Shown: positions 45,501-58,327 of the stretch, piece by piece
Layout of the letters: each line of letters opens with the position of its first letter
Numbering within the stretch: position 1 is the stretch's first letter
NCBI GenBank assembly: GCA_019321725.1
Contig: CM033114.1
Coordinates: 13,248,278-13,312,277 of the forward strand
Direction: 5' to 3'
DNA length: 64,000 nucleotides
Origin: Paulownia fortunei
Lineage: Eukaryota > Streptophyta > Magnoliopsida > Lamiales > Paulowniaceae
Notes under the pieces: model-generated
The model's input: the letters and a program-made list of their open reading frames with translations, nothing else
What the model was told of the DNA's origin: nothing
The model's database searches: none
Position numbers and translations under genes: made by a program

Positions 45501-48500
45501 CACTTTCAAGCTTACCAACATTTTCTTCCAATGCAACTAAAGCAGCAGCACATATGACACCAACCTGTCTCATAGCACCACCTAATGTCTTCCTAAGAAT
45601 CTTTGCCTTTTATGTAGAACCAAAGACAAAGAAGGTTGCTGTCAAGTTACAGCACAAACAGAAATCTAAAGTCCAAGGAAAAATAATATAAACATAGTTT
45701 ACCTTGGAAATGAAAGTTTTTGAACCTGCAATAATAGTTCCAGCTGGAGCGCCAAGACCTTTTGATAGGCAAGCCTACATCACATATTAGTTTGGTTCCA
45801 AGGGGTGGGTGGGTGGGGGTAGAAGTAAATGTCAGAAGCAAGACAACACATGACAATCAAGCATACCGTAATGAATCAACAGTGTATACGGTAAGACTTA
45901 TTCTACAAGGGTTTTAAGAAAAGTTCAGAAAGATGCATAGTAAGGACGACACAAAATATTATTGAACCTACAGTTACTGAATCAGCAGCCTGTACAAGCC
46001 TATGAATAGGAACTCCAAGAGCCTGGAAAACAGACATCCAATTATTAGCTACAGGAAGTAAATAGTAGGAGGATATAAAGTGAAAAATTAGTTGGCATGC
46101 CTCTGAGAATGTTGTCTACTTAATCTTAAGTCCACATTTTCCCAGGTTCCCTAAAAGTTGAAGATGTACGGACACCAACATTTTCGTATGGTCTTTTTTC
46201 CTCTTTGTATGTGTGTGGGTGTATGTGTTGAGGATATTTGGAACTGTGTTTGAAGTGTTTTATAAATAAAAAATCTCAAAAAAATAATGCTTTTCCCCTC
46301 GTTACCCCATGATCAGTGTAAGTTTGTAATCTCTCTTGGCATGTAGCAGTTCTCCTTGACAGGATGATACATCATATGCATGGTACGCAATTGGAGCAAA
46401 TTATAAAATAGTGCTTTTGCATCTCATCTATTCACACATTGTGCATTGCAATTTTTGAATGTGAGATTACGTATATCTGGATCACATGAACATTATATTA
46501 TTTGAAATTGACTCAAACATGAAGCAATCCTCTGTAAAGAACACAAATTTCAGTGATTTTCAGCTTTTGTTGAAGTCAAAATTGAGAACAAAGAATGCTT
46601 AATAGAATATGATTCTCGACAAGTCAAGTCTATGACTCTGACCACCTCAATGCACTTTTAACATCAAATATTTGATTTTTGTTTAGTAGGTCAGTTACTG
46701 AACAAAGTTTTTACTGAACAGGCTATAAAAGATATTGGAAAACACTAGTAAAGTCAATAGAGAATGAGAATCCTTGGTCGGTATAGTTACTCATGGATTG
46801 CTGTAATATATGTTATTACTATTAATTCTGTTTGTAGATTTTATGTTTGCTTCTGACTAGTTTGTTTGGCGTTCTTCCAATATTGGCCATATCTGATTTA
46901 ATCTTTGGTTTGTTCATCAAAGCAAGCACAAAGTAAATTAACGTGCAGTTCTGCATTTTGACCACAAATCCTTTTTTTTTTCCTTTTTTTTTTTTTTGTC
47001 AACAGACATTCAATATCTTTTTGGGCCATAAAAACATAATTATAGTTCCACAGGATCATGATAATATAACCCATTTTTAAGAGCGAAAACTATCCTAAAA
47101 GGTAAATCAATACAGCAAGCATATTTGGGAACTGGCCTTTTGGACTGTGACATTAATTCAGAGCTATATTAAATCAAGAAATATTGCCATTTACTCCATC
47201 AAGGACATCGTTCTTATACATATCACTATATAAATTTTCCGAATGGGCCACCTCACCTTCCAGAATCTCCTTCTTATAGCCTAAGGGGCATAGCCTTGAT
47301 TCAAAGTGTCTAGGTACCATGGAAAGAAGGCTTAAAGGAAGAGTACCAGGAAAGGTAAGCAAAGATATTGAAACATCATGATTTTATTACTTCCTATTCA
47401 CAGTTAAGCATCTCTGTTTCAAAAACATTCCCAGTCAAAGCACCAATGATTGTATTGGAGGATTTATTCCCAAATCACATTTGATTACCTTAATAATGTC
47501 CATAGACAACTTTATGCTCTGAACAAATGTAAGAAATATAAATAATGTAGATTCGATTCATTTCCACATGATGTTTTCATACTAGGCTCAACTTACTAGG
47601 CTAACTTATTCCTTTGTTATTTTCCACGGTGAGTTTTCCTTTTCTTCCACTATACATAGCATAAATTAAATTCTCATTTAAATGTATTTATTTATTTCTC
47701 TCATTTGCACTTTCTCTGGGATGTGTTGTTTGTACATGGATGCATGAGCCATTACGAGAAATGAAATTATTAAGTTCAACTCAATTTACAGTGTCACATA
47801 TTTCTAGTTAGGCTTTATATGAATATGATTGATACTTAGTTAAGACAGTATTTCACTCACCACAGATGCATTGAAAATACGAGCCCCGTCAATGTGAAGC
47901 TTTAACCCATGCTTCTTCGCTAGCTCTCCAACTTGGTCTGTGTATTCTACAGATAGACATCTACCACCAGAGCTGCATCAATAAGCATCTTGTCATAAGG
48001 GACTGAGTCACAAGAATGGATCAAAAGTCTCTACTTCTCAACAGAATTAGAGAACTGGAAAACTGTAAACTTCTAGCTCTATACAGCTCCAGTAAGCAAC
48101 AGTCAAAACAAGCAGTCTTTCTTCTCATATGTAAAAGTCAGTCTGGAACCAGAATATGAACACAAAAAATTATTTGAGGGTTGCCCATTCTTATGCATAG
48201 ATAGATTGAAGCACACAAACAAATGTACTTATCTCCCTCCAACTGCAAAGATCTTCATTTGAACTTCTACAGCATCCAAACATGCCAGATCTATGAAGCT
48301 ATTTTTACTATCGTCCAAAGCAGAAGTAACCATGTAAAGTATCACAATTTTTATTAATCTAAAATCCCAAGGATATGTCCTCAGAGTTAATATGTTTGAA
48401 TGATGGATTTCTACTTTCCTAGCACAATCCTTCCACTCATCCAACTTCTGAAGAAATTGTATACCTGGGCAAGAAAACTTAATGTTCCTGTATTTCAGTT

Positions 48501-49975
48501 TTCAATTTCGGATTAGAGATATGTCCTGAGACTTAATATGTTTGAATCATGGATTTCTACTTTCTAAGCACAATGCTTCCACTCATCCAACTTCTGAAGA
48601 ATTTTTTTACCTGGGCAAGGAAGATTGGAATACATCCACCTAACACCTCCTCTCCTGACTTCCTTACCAATCAAGGATTATGGACTCTAATGCTACTTCA
48701 CTAAGAAGAGGAAATTTCATGTGCTATAAGAGTGCAAAGGGTTAATAACCTCGACTGGTCACTTTTCTTTATTTCTGTTGCACTTTTTTCTTGTTAATGA
48801 CTAGCACATCAGATATGTTCTGATAAATAAGCATCCGCTTCTACTGTAAAAGAGCCAGACAACCAACCAAGTTTCCTCATTCCCACCCCAGAAAAGATAA
48901 GGACAACAGGATAGGAGACATAGTCTTAACAATTCACCAAAATTTAAAAGGAAACTCAAAACTATTTGGATCCACCCCGTAAAGGCTTTTAGCCATTCTG
49001 CTTCAGTGCATGCTACTTATTATGCCATGCGCATTCAGTTGTTATTCCAATTATGCAATCGAGTGTTAGATTTGGCTTTGCTCTTCCCCTAATTGTTCTA
49101 TTAAAAAGATATAATACCACTCTTCTTAGAGGAGCATCTAGTGATCTTAATTTACATGATAGAACACGTCAAACTATTTATATCCATGAGTTACAGGGAA
49201 CCAGATTAACACTTTTATCAGTTGCCATCTTTTTATCCTTATAGCCAATAGAAATATGTATGTTTCTGCAACTATTCATTTTGATATGTATGAAGTGCGT
49301 CCACTTCTCTAAACATATTTCCTTCAAAAGTTATCAAATTGTACATATGGCAAAAGTTATAAGACTATGGCTCCAAGTTAGTGGGGTTGGGCCAGCACTT
49401 CCAAAGACAACTAGAAAATTACTCACATCGAACTTTTGAACTATCGGAAACTTAAAATGAATTCTGATAAATGATAAGGTAGGACATCATTCAGTAATTG
49501 AACAGCATCTTGTCCCTAAAGATTAGGCTTACTGTGCATGTGAATTTTCCAAGCAGATGAGCCTGGTAGTTGGATAACATATTTCAAAGCTCAGATCCCT
49601 TATTGCTTCTTCAATTAGGTTAATATCCATTGTTCCATCTTCATTATTCTTCACTGTCCTTGGATGAACACCTCCAATTGTAGAAATGCCTCCATTTTCA
49701 TAAATATGGATATGGGAATAATCTCCAAGAATGACTTCACTTCCCCTGATCTGACAGTGAGTGAGCACACAGATAAGGTTGGCCATAGTGCCTGAAGGGA
49801 CAAATAATGCTGCTTCCTTGCCCATGATTATCGCCATCTCTTTTTCTAGGCGAGCAGCAGTTGGGTCATAACCCAATACGTCATCATCAACTTCAGCACT
49901 CGCCATTGCAGCCCGCATGGCTTCAGTTGGTTTGGTGACAGTGTCAGATCGAAGATCCACTCTTCTCATCACCAT
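42598..49975 (-). CDS. THA1: L-threonine aldolase (THA1-like), nine coding exons
   Basis: PLP enzyme that splits threonine to glycine and acetaldehyde. The exons, in order of translation, are 49975-49533, 47972-47861, 46022-45972, 45774-45703, 45606-45474, 45382-45324, 44535-44435, 42791-42725 and 42630-42598. All introns are GT-AG and the frame is continuous for 356 residues, the usual plant length. Start [68 protein letters not shown] across the first junction; [13 protein letters not shown] (about 174-185); CLSKGLGAP with the PLP lysine at about 207; LGGAMRQ at about 234-240 (family GGGMRQ); ends [14 protein letters not shown] chose ATG 49975 because [13 protein letters not shown] matches known plant proteins. 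Intron 1 (1.6 kb), intron 2 (1.8 kb) and intron 7 (1.6 kb) are long. No stops or frameshifts were found, so it is probably expressed. Confidence 0.93.
48371..48619. repeat. Tandem duplication in intron 1 of threonine aldolase
   Basis: 48371-48474 and 48518-48619 are near-identical (GATATGTCCT, then TTAATATGTTTGAAT, then CACTCATCCAACTTCTGAAG). They lie 146 bp apart. Confidence 0.8.
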
Positions 49976-50542
49976 TTTCACTAGTTAACCAAAAGAGTGA
50001 AAACAATAAAAGGTTAGCAGAACTTGATTTACAGAAAAAGAAAATGTACTTATCTACACTTAAAACGGTCATACAGTATTTCAAGCACCCAGGAAAGCCT
50101 CATAGAAAGAGTTCCAATTTAGACCTCCTGCTAGAACTTTTGGGTCGACCATAGATTGAGTGTTCAGGCAAACGTCATCCGCATATTTAACCAGACCAAA
50201 CACTTACCATTGCTTCTCCCTTCTCAATAGAAATTCATATATTTGTATCATAATAATAAGTTACCATACGAGAAGAAATAATGAAATACTGATGATGAGT
50301 CATAATAGAAGAAGATGTGCTAGTCCCCAGAAATTATGACAAAAGGTTTACACTGATGATGAGTCATGAGGAAGCGAACTTCCCCACAAGGGCATAATTT
50401 AATACCTCACATCAACTCTCTGCAGCCTCTACTCAAGTCGAAAGATAAAGATGAGAAATGTATTTTTCATCCTTTTTCTATCTTTCTAAATCTTCAACTT
50501 AATGAAACAAGAAACTTAGAAATAGAGAGATGTTGCAGCAAC

Positions 50543-50614
50543 CTGATGCAAGCCAGCAGTTCCTTCGGCCTCCAAGTGAACAGAGTTATTCTCAATCGAT
50601 TGTTGAGTCACTTC
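50543..50614 (-). other. Possible noncoding 5' exon of threonine aldolase
   Basis: On the minus strand, TTTTTCCCCAG precedes a 72-base stretch of balanced composition that ends CATCAG before GTTGCT. A TTAACTAG acceptor just before the start codon (49981) would allow splicing of the leader. The donor is not a strong consensus, so this exon is tentative; transcript data would settle it. Confidence 0.3.
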
Positions 50615-51270
50615 CTGGGGAAAAAATGCAAAGTCATAAAACATTCACCAAAAGAAACTCAATTTACAAATGAAAAGGCATAAGAAATGCTAGAAACTTA
50701 TCAACACCAAATGAGGTTTTCTACGCTGAAGAAAGTTGCATTTAACCATGCGAAAAAAGCCCATTAAAGGATAGAAGAAACCAGTTTTGATATGTAATTA
50801 TGAATCATATAACTTTCATATTACCTCCCAATTCAATGAGCTTTCCACTTTCATAAGTTGGGAAAGCAACTCTAATACATATATTACACACGCCAAAACT
50901 TATATTCACACGAATCCAAACTTGGAACTGGATGAATCTTAGATTCCCCACCAACCTTACCCCACCACCCCAACTGAAAAAGGGGAATCTTTTGCTTTGG
51001 GAGTGAAATCTTATGTCATCCAGCGGCCCAGAAAAAGCTTTACCTAAGTACCAAACAACTTTGTCATCACAATAATGTCCAAAATTCTGCGCATATACAT
51101 ACATGCATGCTTGAAATTCACGGGAGCTTAAAAAAATACAAGTGAAATAACTGGAAAAATAAACTTAAAAGTTCAGTTCCATGAACTGACTCTGTTTTCT
51201 GGCCTTGCTTCTTGCCAAATGGTTCTATTATTTGGTTGAATTGGTGCGTGGGTTGCTCTTTTCGTTGTCC

Positions 51271-51294
51271 TTAAGGCAAGAAGAGTAGTACCAT
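51271..51294 (-). other. Short upstream ORF in the threonine aldolase leader
   Basis: The first ATG downstream of the TATA box on the minus strand (51292-51294) opens a frame coding MVLLFLP and ends in TAA. If the start site lies near 51345 this uORF is in the leader and could reduce translation. Confidence 0.4.
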
Positions 51295-51373
51295 TCGGGT
51301 TTTTGAGAGAATAATTCGAGATTATGTATGTGTAAGGAGAGAATGTGTTAATGGAGCAATAATTGGTTTTACT

Positions 51374-51383
51374 CTATTTATAG
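51374..51383 (-). promoter_or_regulatory. TATA box of threonine aldolase
   Basis: CTATAAATAG on the minus strand is an excellent plant TATA consensus. It would place the start of transcription near 51345, about 1.4 kb upstream of the start codon, leaving room for a 5' leader with an intron. Confidence 0.6.
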
Positions 51384-51394
51384 GGAGAGAATGT

Positions 51395-51437
51395 GGTTTT
51401 GGTTTTGGTTTTGGTTTTGGTTTTGGATTTGGATTTT
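51395..51437. repeat. GGTTTT hexanucleotide run next to the promoter
   Basis: Repeats of GGTTTT (five or more, then GGATTT variants) directly upstream of the TATA box. On the minus strand this is a CCAAAA-type run. Confidence 0.8.
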
Positions 51438-51549
51438 GAAACCCTCTGCATGAACAAAATCTGAGCTGGAAAGAGAGAGAGAAAGGGTAAGTTGGTTGGC
51501 TTGGTTGAATTAGTGGTTTAATAGATACTGCGTCTAAAAATCTATATTT

Positions 51550-54500
51550 CATTTAATATTTTATATATATTTATATGATTTATACGAGGGTATGTAAATG
51601 TATAGTAAAATATATATAGATGCATTTAATTGAATATAACATTTATAAGATCAAATTATTATTAGTTTTATCAATCTAGCACTACCAAAAAAATTTAATT
51701 AAAAACCGAACCTACACATTGAAACACTTAGAAAGTGACTAATTTTCGAGAAAAAGTTTATGCCAATTAAAATAAATTATAAAGTTTACAACCCATCACA
51801 TAAAACATTAAGCTATAGGTTTAAAAATTAAATTACACCATTTTACATCACATTTTCCCTATATTATATTATTTAGGTTAACATTTCACATATATATATA
51901 TATATATACATGTACAAAGATAAAAATATCTTAATGAAATAATTAAGCCGAAAATCCATCTTTTTCTCAGGAATGCTATTAGAACCAATGAGGTTAAAAT
52001 CTAATAAAATTTGCTTGCAAAATATTTAGATTGATTGTATAAGAATTGCACAAAATATTAAGAATCAAAAGTTAATTCTTTAATATAATTTTAAAATCAC
52101 AATAATATATATCTAATTAATTATTGAGATATTTTTTATTTAATTTTAAAGTAATTTCTTTATTTTCTTATTTCTTTATTTGTCTAATTTTCCTATATAA
52201 GTAGGTGTTCATTGTAATTTCAAATTTGGAGAGAATAATATAATTTAGCCCCTAAGGTATTTTGTCACGCATTAGGTCATGTTGCTAATCGAAAACTTGA
52301 AAAAAGTTTTGACAAGTATAATGTTAAGGATCACGATTATAAAAATCACTAATATATATCTACTACTTAATTGTTGTGATTATTTTTATATAATTTTGGA
52401 GTGATTTTTTTTCTTTCTTATTTCTTGGCATGTTTAATTTATCAAATATTGGTGTTCATTTGTAATATCAAATTAAAAATAAAATAATATGATTTAGGCT
52501 ATTTTGTCCATAGGCTAAATGGTCAAACTACATAATTCACTTGGTATTCTTATTATGTCATTAAGTGTTTTTTTTTTAACTTAAAATCTTAACATAAAAA
52601 AATTGTAAAACATGATTTTAAATAAATTACCTCCATATATATCAATTCAAATAACGCTTTGAAACTTTGGCAACCTAACTTATTCGCTATGAATGAAAAA
52701 TAAGTTTGATAATGGAAGTGAATGAAACGAAAAATTGAAAAGTCCCATTAAACTGCAAGTTTATAAACCTTTTCTCCCCTTTCCAATCCAAGGAACTAAA
52801 AGCTGGCCATCAATACTATTAATAAAGCTCAATTATCAAAATATCTTTTCAAGCCCCAAACCTCTTAGTTCTTTGTCACTTCACATTTCATTAATTAGTA
52901 TTTTGCTTGCTGAATTTAGCACTTGACAGTTAGCTACAATACTTAATTTATACAGAAATTAAAAGTACTATGATGCATACAATATACTTTTATTTAAGTA
53001 GCGGCTATTTGGGCTGATCCTTGTTAGGTTCAAGTTCAATTCAAAAATTTATTGAGTTTAATTTAAATATTTAAATTCAGTCTCTACTTATATTTATTTA
53101 AACTCGATTTATTTAAATATAAGAGATTTTTTTGTATAAATAATTTTAAATGAGCTCAAAATCGAGTTAAGTTGAACTCAACTTATTTACTCCATAGTTC
53201 CGAATTCAATTTTTTTTAAAACTTTGCTCAAACTCAATTTATTTTACACGAAAAGAAGCACTGATGTTGTTGTGCTTTTGGCTTTTATTACTTTCTCTTT
53301 CATGCCAGAAGTGTGGTGGTTTCCTACTAAGCTGGCACTTGAGAGTTTTTCTTTGAACTCTGCCTAAAAAAGTTCAAAAAGTAAGGATGAACAGTGCAAA
53401 TAAACATCACTTAGACATTCATCTTTGAAAATAAATCACTCAAAACAAATTCTTTTGAATACTATGAAATTTATTTTGAATCAAAAATTAAAAATAAAAT
53501 AAAAATTGAGAGTTCCCTAATTGAGAGAATGATGTCATGATAGGGCATGTATAACAATATATTGTGGTAGGGGCAGAGAAAAAAGAAAGGAACTAATTTG
53601 AACACGTTCTAATTAGCAAAATTGAATGACTCCAATTCATAAGTTATCTACTCAGTCCCTCCTAAGATGATGAGGCTGCCACGACGCTTGGACTAATCCA
53701 TTCCACTTGATAACTAAAGCAAATACAGAAAAGTCAGTCAAATGTAGGTAGAACAACTTTTTAGAGAAAAGGGCTTAAATTATTACCTTTTGTAGCTTAC
53801 TTGGGTGTTGTCATTTTTTATTTTTTATTTTTTGTCATTTATGAAGAAGAAAAGTTGCAGTTCTTGTAAATTACATACGTATGCTTTTTAAATATATACT
53901 TAATTGAGGATCACGAATAATTAATATTCATCTGTTGTACAAGATAAAATATAAATTCGGATAGAAAATTCTCAATGAAAAATAATTTTATATAAATATT
54001 TCTTACTACATGAAACAATTTTAAATGAGAGTAAAAATGTAACAAAACCAGGTTACAATCACAATAACTTATTTATTTTAAAATAGCATACTTGTTAGCT
54101 ATTACTAAGAAGTTTTTCTTCTGCTCAAGCCATTGTGCTTATTTAGTATCATTGTCCATCCTCTTCACATTTTTCATTTCTGCAGGGCAGCAACGTTACC
54201 CGCAACACTTGAAGCACATAATACTAGCAGTTAACCATGTTTCATGTTCTACAAACTCAACGAGAGACTAATTCTCAAGACCCATTTTCACATCTACAAA
54301 TTTGGACTCATTCTTTCTAAAATCTTCAGTAATGGGAGTTCGCCAGTAGATTACTTATCGAAAAAATTTTGAAACAGGAAAGAAACTATTTTGCCTATTG
54401 ATAAAGACAATGTGTGGAACACTAGTTATAGCTAAAGCACAAAGAAAGAACGACCTTGTCGCTGCACATAATGATAAAATCACTTTATCTCATGTTATAT

Positions 54501-55119
54501 TGGACACTACTCAAGTTAAGTTATAAATCTTAGATTATATATTCTTCCATTCAATAGAATTGAATATGGTGGTGATAAAGGAAATCGTAGATGAATATAA
54601 TATGTTCACATCATTTTCAGAAAGTGGGACACAACACTCTGACAATAAAAATAAGAAAGTAGCACTTCATTTTATAATATCATTATGTACACCTCAAATA
54701 TCTTATGAACTTACTTGAACAATACCCTAATTAAATAAATAATATTGTTGTAAGATGATAGAAAAATAAAATATACGATATGACAATTAATTTTTTAAAT
54801 GGTAAATTGGGATAATTTATATTATAGAAAATAACTTCAACGCCTTACTCTGGAGCGCACTTCGGATACAATGACAAAAGCCTCTTTTTGAAGCACAGTC
54901 CTTCGAATTTAGTTTGTGAAACAAGTCCTACTTTCGCAAATGTCAATTAAGAATCATAACTGATTGAAGAATGAGAAATCTATAGAAGAATAATCAACAC
55001 GAAGTCCTCAAAGATAATTATTAGGATTTATTATAGAAACATCTATTTTGATTTGGTTTAAATACATCTAGACCCTCATGGATTTCAAAAGTTACATTCT
55101 CCTCCCTTTATATTTGTTA
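51550..55119. other. AT-rich intergenic region
   Basis: No gene was recognised. An (AT)n run lies near 51892-51908. 52070-52270 and 52335-52510 are diverged tandem copies (AATATATATCTA, then TAGGTGTTCATTGTAAT, then ATAATTTAGCC-type text). 53000-53230 has many short inverted TTGAGTT/AACTCAA motifs and may be a worn MITE. Confidence 0.45.
54330..54500. repeat. Dispersed direct repeat, copy 1
   Basis: It matches 57252-57424 with scattered changes (TAATGGGAGTT, then GCCTATTGATAAAGACAATG, then AACACTAGTTATA). It probably comes from one retroelement LTR family. Confidence 0.65.
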
Positions 55120-55128
55120 TCTTATATA

Positions 55129-55828
55129 GGGTAAATGTCACTATACAATCTTAAATTTGATCATTTTAGCACATTACCTTAAAAAAAAAAATTAAATATT
55201 TTACCCACTTAAACTTAATCATTTGGCACTTTACCTCTTAAAGTGAATTTTAAGCATTTTGGCTTTTTAACTTAGATTTATTATAACACTTTGCCCTCAC
55301 AATTTCAGATCGAATTTTCATTAAGAATGTTCCTTGTTAGCCACCATCGTGCATGTTTTCTTTGTCTTTCCACGCAAAAATAAAAAAATAAAATACATTG
55401 TAATATCTTTTTATTATTATCAACAGTGAAGATATGATAAATCATGATACTTTTACTGTAAATAATAACGATCATAGCAAAAGTACCATCATAAGTACAA
55501 GTAAAAGTACTATCATTTGTTGTGTTTTCATCATTAGAAATAATAAGAAAATATTATTATGCATTTTTCTCGATTTTTGCTTGGAACATGAGAAAAAAAA
55601 ATGCATGGTGGAAGCTAATGAAGAATATTTTGATAAAAAATTTTGATTTGAAATTAAGGGCAATGTGTTATAATAAATGTAAGTTGAGGACATAAAATGC
55701 TTAAAATTTACTTTTGGAAGGTAAAATACTAAAACGATTAAATTTGAAGGGGCAAGTGATTAAAATTTATTTTTAAGGGGTAATGTACCAAAATAGTTAA
55801 ATTAGTAGGGGTGAAGTGTCATTTGCCC
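55129..55828. mobile_element. MITE with long inverted repeats and 9-bp target duplication
   Basis: The left end GGGTAAATGTCACT and the inverted right end GGGCAAATGACACT continue as inverted repeats over about 170 bp (TTTAGCACATTACC against TTTGGTACATTACC). The flanks TCTTATATA (55120-55128) and TCTTATATT (55829-55837) match at 8 of 9. The 9-bp duplication points to a Mutator-type transposase. No coding content. Confidence 0.75.
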
Positions 55829-55837
55829 TCTTATATT

Positions 55838-57251
55838 TGACCTAGATTATGACATAACAAGTTGACATAAACTAAAATTCTAATTTTATAGTTGGTATTA
55901 TTATTTTGTAAAAATAACAGGTTTTAAACCCCCATAAGATGAAATTTTCAAAAATCTCCCTTTTTGTTCATGTATGTACAAATACACTTGAGACTTTCCA
56001 ATTTAGACTAACTTTCCTTGAAATTTAATATTTTTAACTTGGCATAAGAGCTTATCACTATGTTGGAGGGGTATGCTCAAAGAGGAAGCGTTTGTTGCCA
56101 TACTGGAGAAGGGCATTCTTATGGGAGGCACCTACTACTGGATGAGTGTACTCCTAGAGGAGGCACTTACTGCCACACTAAAGGAGTGCAGTGAAATGAC
56201 ATAATCCATAAAAATTATCCAACAAGCTCTAGGGAGAGATGCCTATCACCGTACTGGAGAGTGCTCCTTGGGGAGGCGTTATCATGTTGGAGGAATACTT
56301 GGGCGGAACCTACTACTGTTTTCACCTTAACTTAGATTCTCCTTTTCAGAAGCTCTCGTGTCAAGTTGTATTGTTAGTTGCACTATTTAGGACCTCTCCA
56401 CTTTTTCTAGCTTCGCCTCACATCGTCATTAGGAAGAGATACTAAATTGCTGATTTTCTCGTGACTATCGGCTTCTCTCTTCCATGATTATTCTCATCTT
56501 GGCTTAGCCCACTCAAGAGGCAGGAACGAACCCCGACTTCGATGAGAAGACTGAGAGGGCTTACTCATATATTGGTTCTTGGCATATTAGGTAACCACTC
56601 TTACTACTACCCTTGTTGAGGCATCCTCTATCACAGCTAACAAGTCCTCTTACATGATTTGCAACACTGTCACTCTAGCATACGCTCTTTGTTGCAGAGG
56701 TGGTGGATCACATTGTGAGTTAGGGGAGGGGACAACTCTTGCAGATGTTAATCTTCTCCATTATCGTCATGCCTTCCCTCCCATTTGGTGTCTTGAACTA
56801 TGGCTTCTAGAACTCTAAATTTTGTCTGCTTTCTTAGTGTTAAGTTCGAGTTTTTCCACAAATAGCACCAAAATAATATGGTGGTCTTCAGATTGATGAT
56901 GACTTGACGGTCAACTCTTCCCAAGTAATTAAATAGTAAGTTATCGCTTGTGACACAGATAAATTATCAGAGATATTAGGGGAACCTCAATCAAAATCAT
57001 TCGATCGTTAAGTCAGAACTTGAGTAGGGGAAGATGTAAAGAGAACTAAAACATGAAGGCATAAAAGATAAATAAATTGAATATACTAGAAAATGATGGG
57101 GATGGGTATTTCATAGGTACCCAAAAAGGGTCATGTTCCCATATAATATATAAAGGTCTACGCAGTGATAAGGTCCTTTCCGTTTTTTGGCCCATTAGAC
57201 AGCCAATTTGACTATTAGGCCCTTGCCAATATTATGAAGTCTATCATTCAC
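55838..57251. other. Retroelement-derived intergenic DNA
   Basis: 56060-56310 contains about six degenerate units of roughly 36 bp (GGAGGCACCTACTACTGGA, then GAGTGTACTCCT). 56853-56872 (TTTTTCCACAAATAGCACCA) resembles, antisense, the Tat primer site TGGCGCCGTCTGTGGGAA, so a worn Tat-type LTR may lie just right of it. No gene was recognised. Confidence 0.4.
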
Positions 57252-57424
57252 TAATGGGAGTTTGTTAGTAGATTGCTTATCAAAAAACTTTGGAAATAGA
57301 AAAACTATTTGCCTATTGATAAAGACAATGTCTTGAACACTAGTTATAACTAAAGCATAAAGAAAGAACAACCCATTTGCTCCATCTTACACGTAATGAT
57401 AAAATTGCTCTATCTCATTTTATA
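57252..57424. repeat. Dispersed direct repeat, copy 2
   Basis: Partner of 54330-54500, in the same orientation about 2.9 kb away. Confidence 0.65.
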
Positions 57425-57857
57425 CGATGTTATAAGTTGTTGAATCATATTTAATGACATCATAATTTCATTTTATAATGTTATCGTGTATACAATCAAT
57501 ATCTCCTAGACCTACTTGAATACTACCCCAGTCGATAGCATAATATTTATCAAGTCCCTGAAGGCGTGGGTGAAAGTCCTTTCTTCACAAAAAAGATTCA
57601 AAAAAAAAGTTAAAATATATCTAAATTAATATGGTAGACAGTGTGGTTCAAGATGACACCTTTTTTAGCATGAAAAAGAAATAACTTTTAAAGTGTGGAC
57701 ACAATATGGATTGTGTCCATACTTTTTGTGTAATTTAGAAAAAATAAAAAAGTGAAAATATAAGATGCCCAAAGTGAAAAAAAATTAAGATTCATCTCGG
57801 TCATAACTAATATTTTAAAGGGCAGACGTGAGTCCCAACTAAAATTAATTATGTATT

Positions 57858-58327
57858 TGATGTGGTCAAGCTCGACAGTGCCCCACCAAGATATTATCCA
57901 TTTTGCCCCAGGCCTTGCCCAAGCCTGAGTCACTTGGGGCTCGGGAGGCTTATGGCTTTAAAAGGCCTCTTGGAAGGTTGGACTTGGGCCAACTTTATAT
58001 GGCACACCATCTCCCCATTCCACACCGATGTGGGATAACCAACCCCCCTCCCCCCACAATATAGCCCCCAATGGGGAGCCATGGTGTGCTCAAGGGGGTG
58101 TCTGTATAGTTTTCCACAGACGGCGTCACTGATGTGCTCAAGCTCGACAGTGCCCTGCCAAGATATTATCCGCTTTGCCCCAGGCCTTGCCCAAGCTCGA
58201 GTTACTTGGGGCTCGGGGAGGCTCACGGCTTTAAAAGGCTTCTTAAAAGGTTGGACTTTGGCCAAACTTATATGGCACTCCATCTTCCCATTCCATACTA
58301 ATGTGGGATAACCAACCCCCCACCACA
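57858..58327 (-). mobile_element. Minimal TRIM-like element (two 200-bp LTRs, 71-bp interior)
   Basis: 57858-58058 and 58130-58327 are direct repeats (TGATGTGSTCAAGCTCGACA, then CCCCAGGCCTTGCCCAAGC, then TGTGGGATAACCAACC). On the minus strand the first repeat ends ATCA and is followed by TGACGCCGTCTGTGGAAA, close to the Tat primer site TGGCGCCGTCTGTGGGAA. The interior is only 71 bp and contains CCCCCAATGGGG. No target duplication was confirmed (flanks GTATT and AAATA). Confidence 0.65.

Noticed and set aside
43523..49244. Several 60-110 codon frames within the threonine aldolase span
   Set aside because: They lie in introns with supported splice sites and show no family resemblance.
50805..51104. 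99-codon minus-strand frame upstream of threonine aldolase
   Set aside because: No recognisable domain or conserved motif; position fits leader intron or leader sequence.
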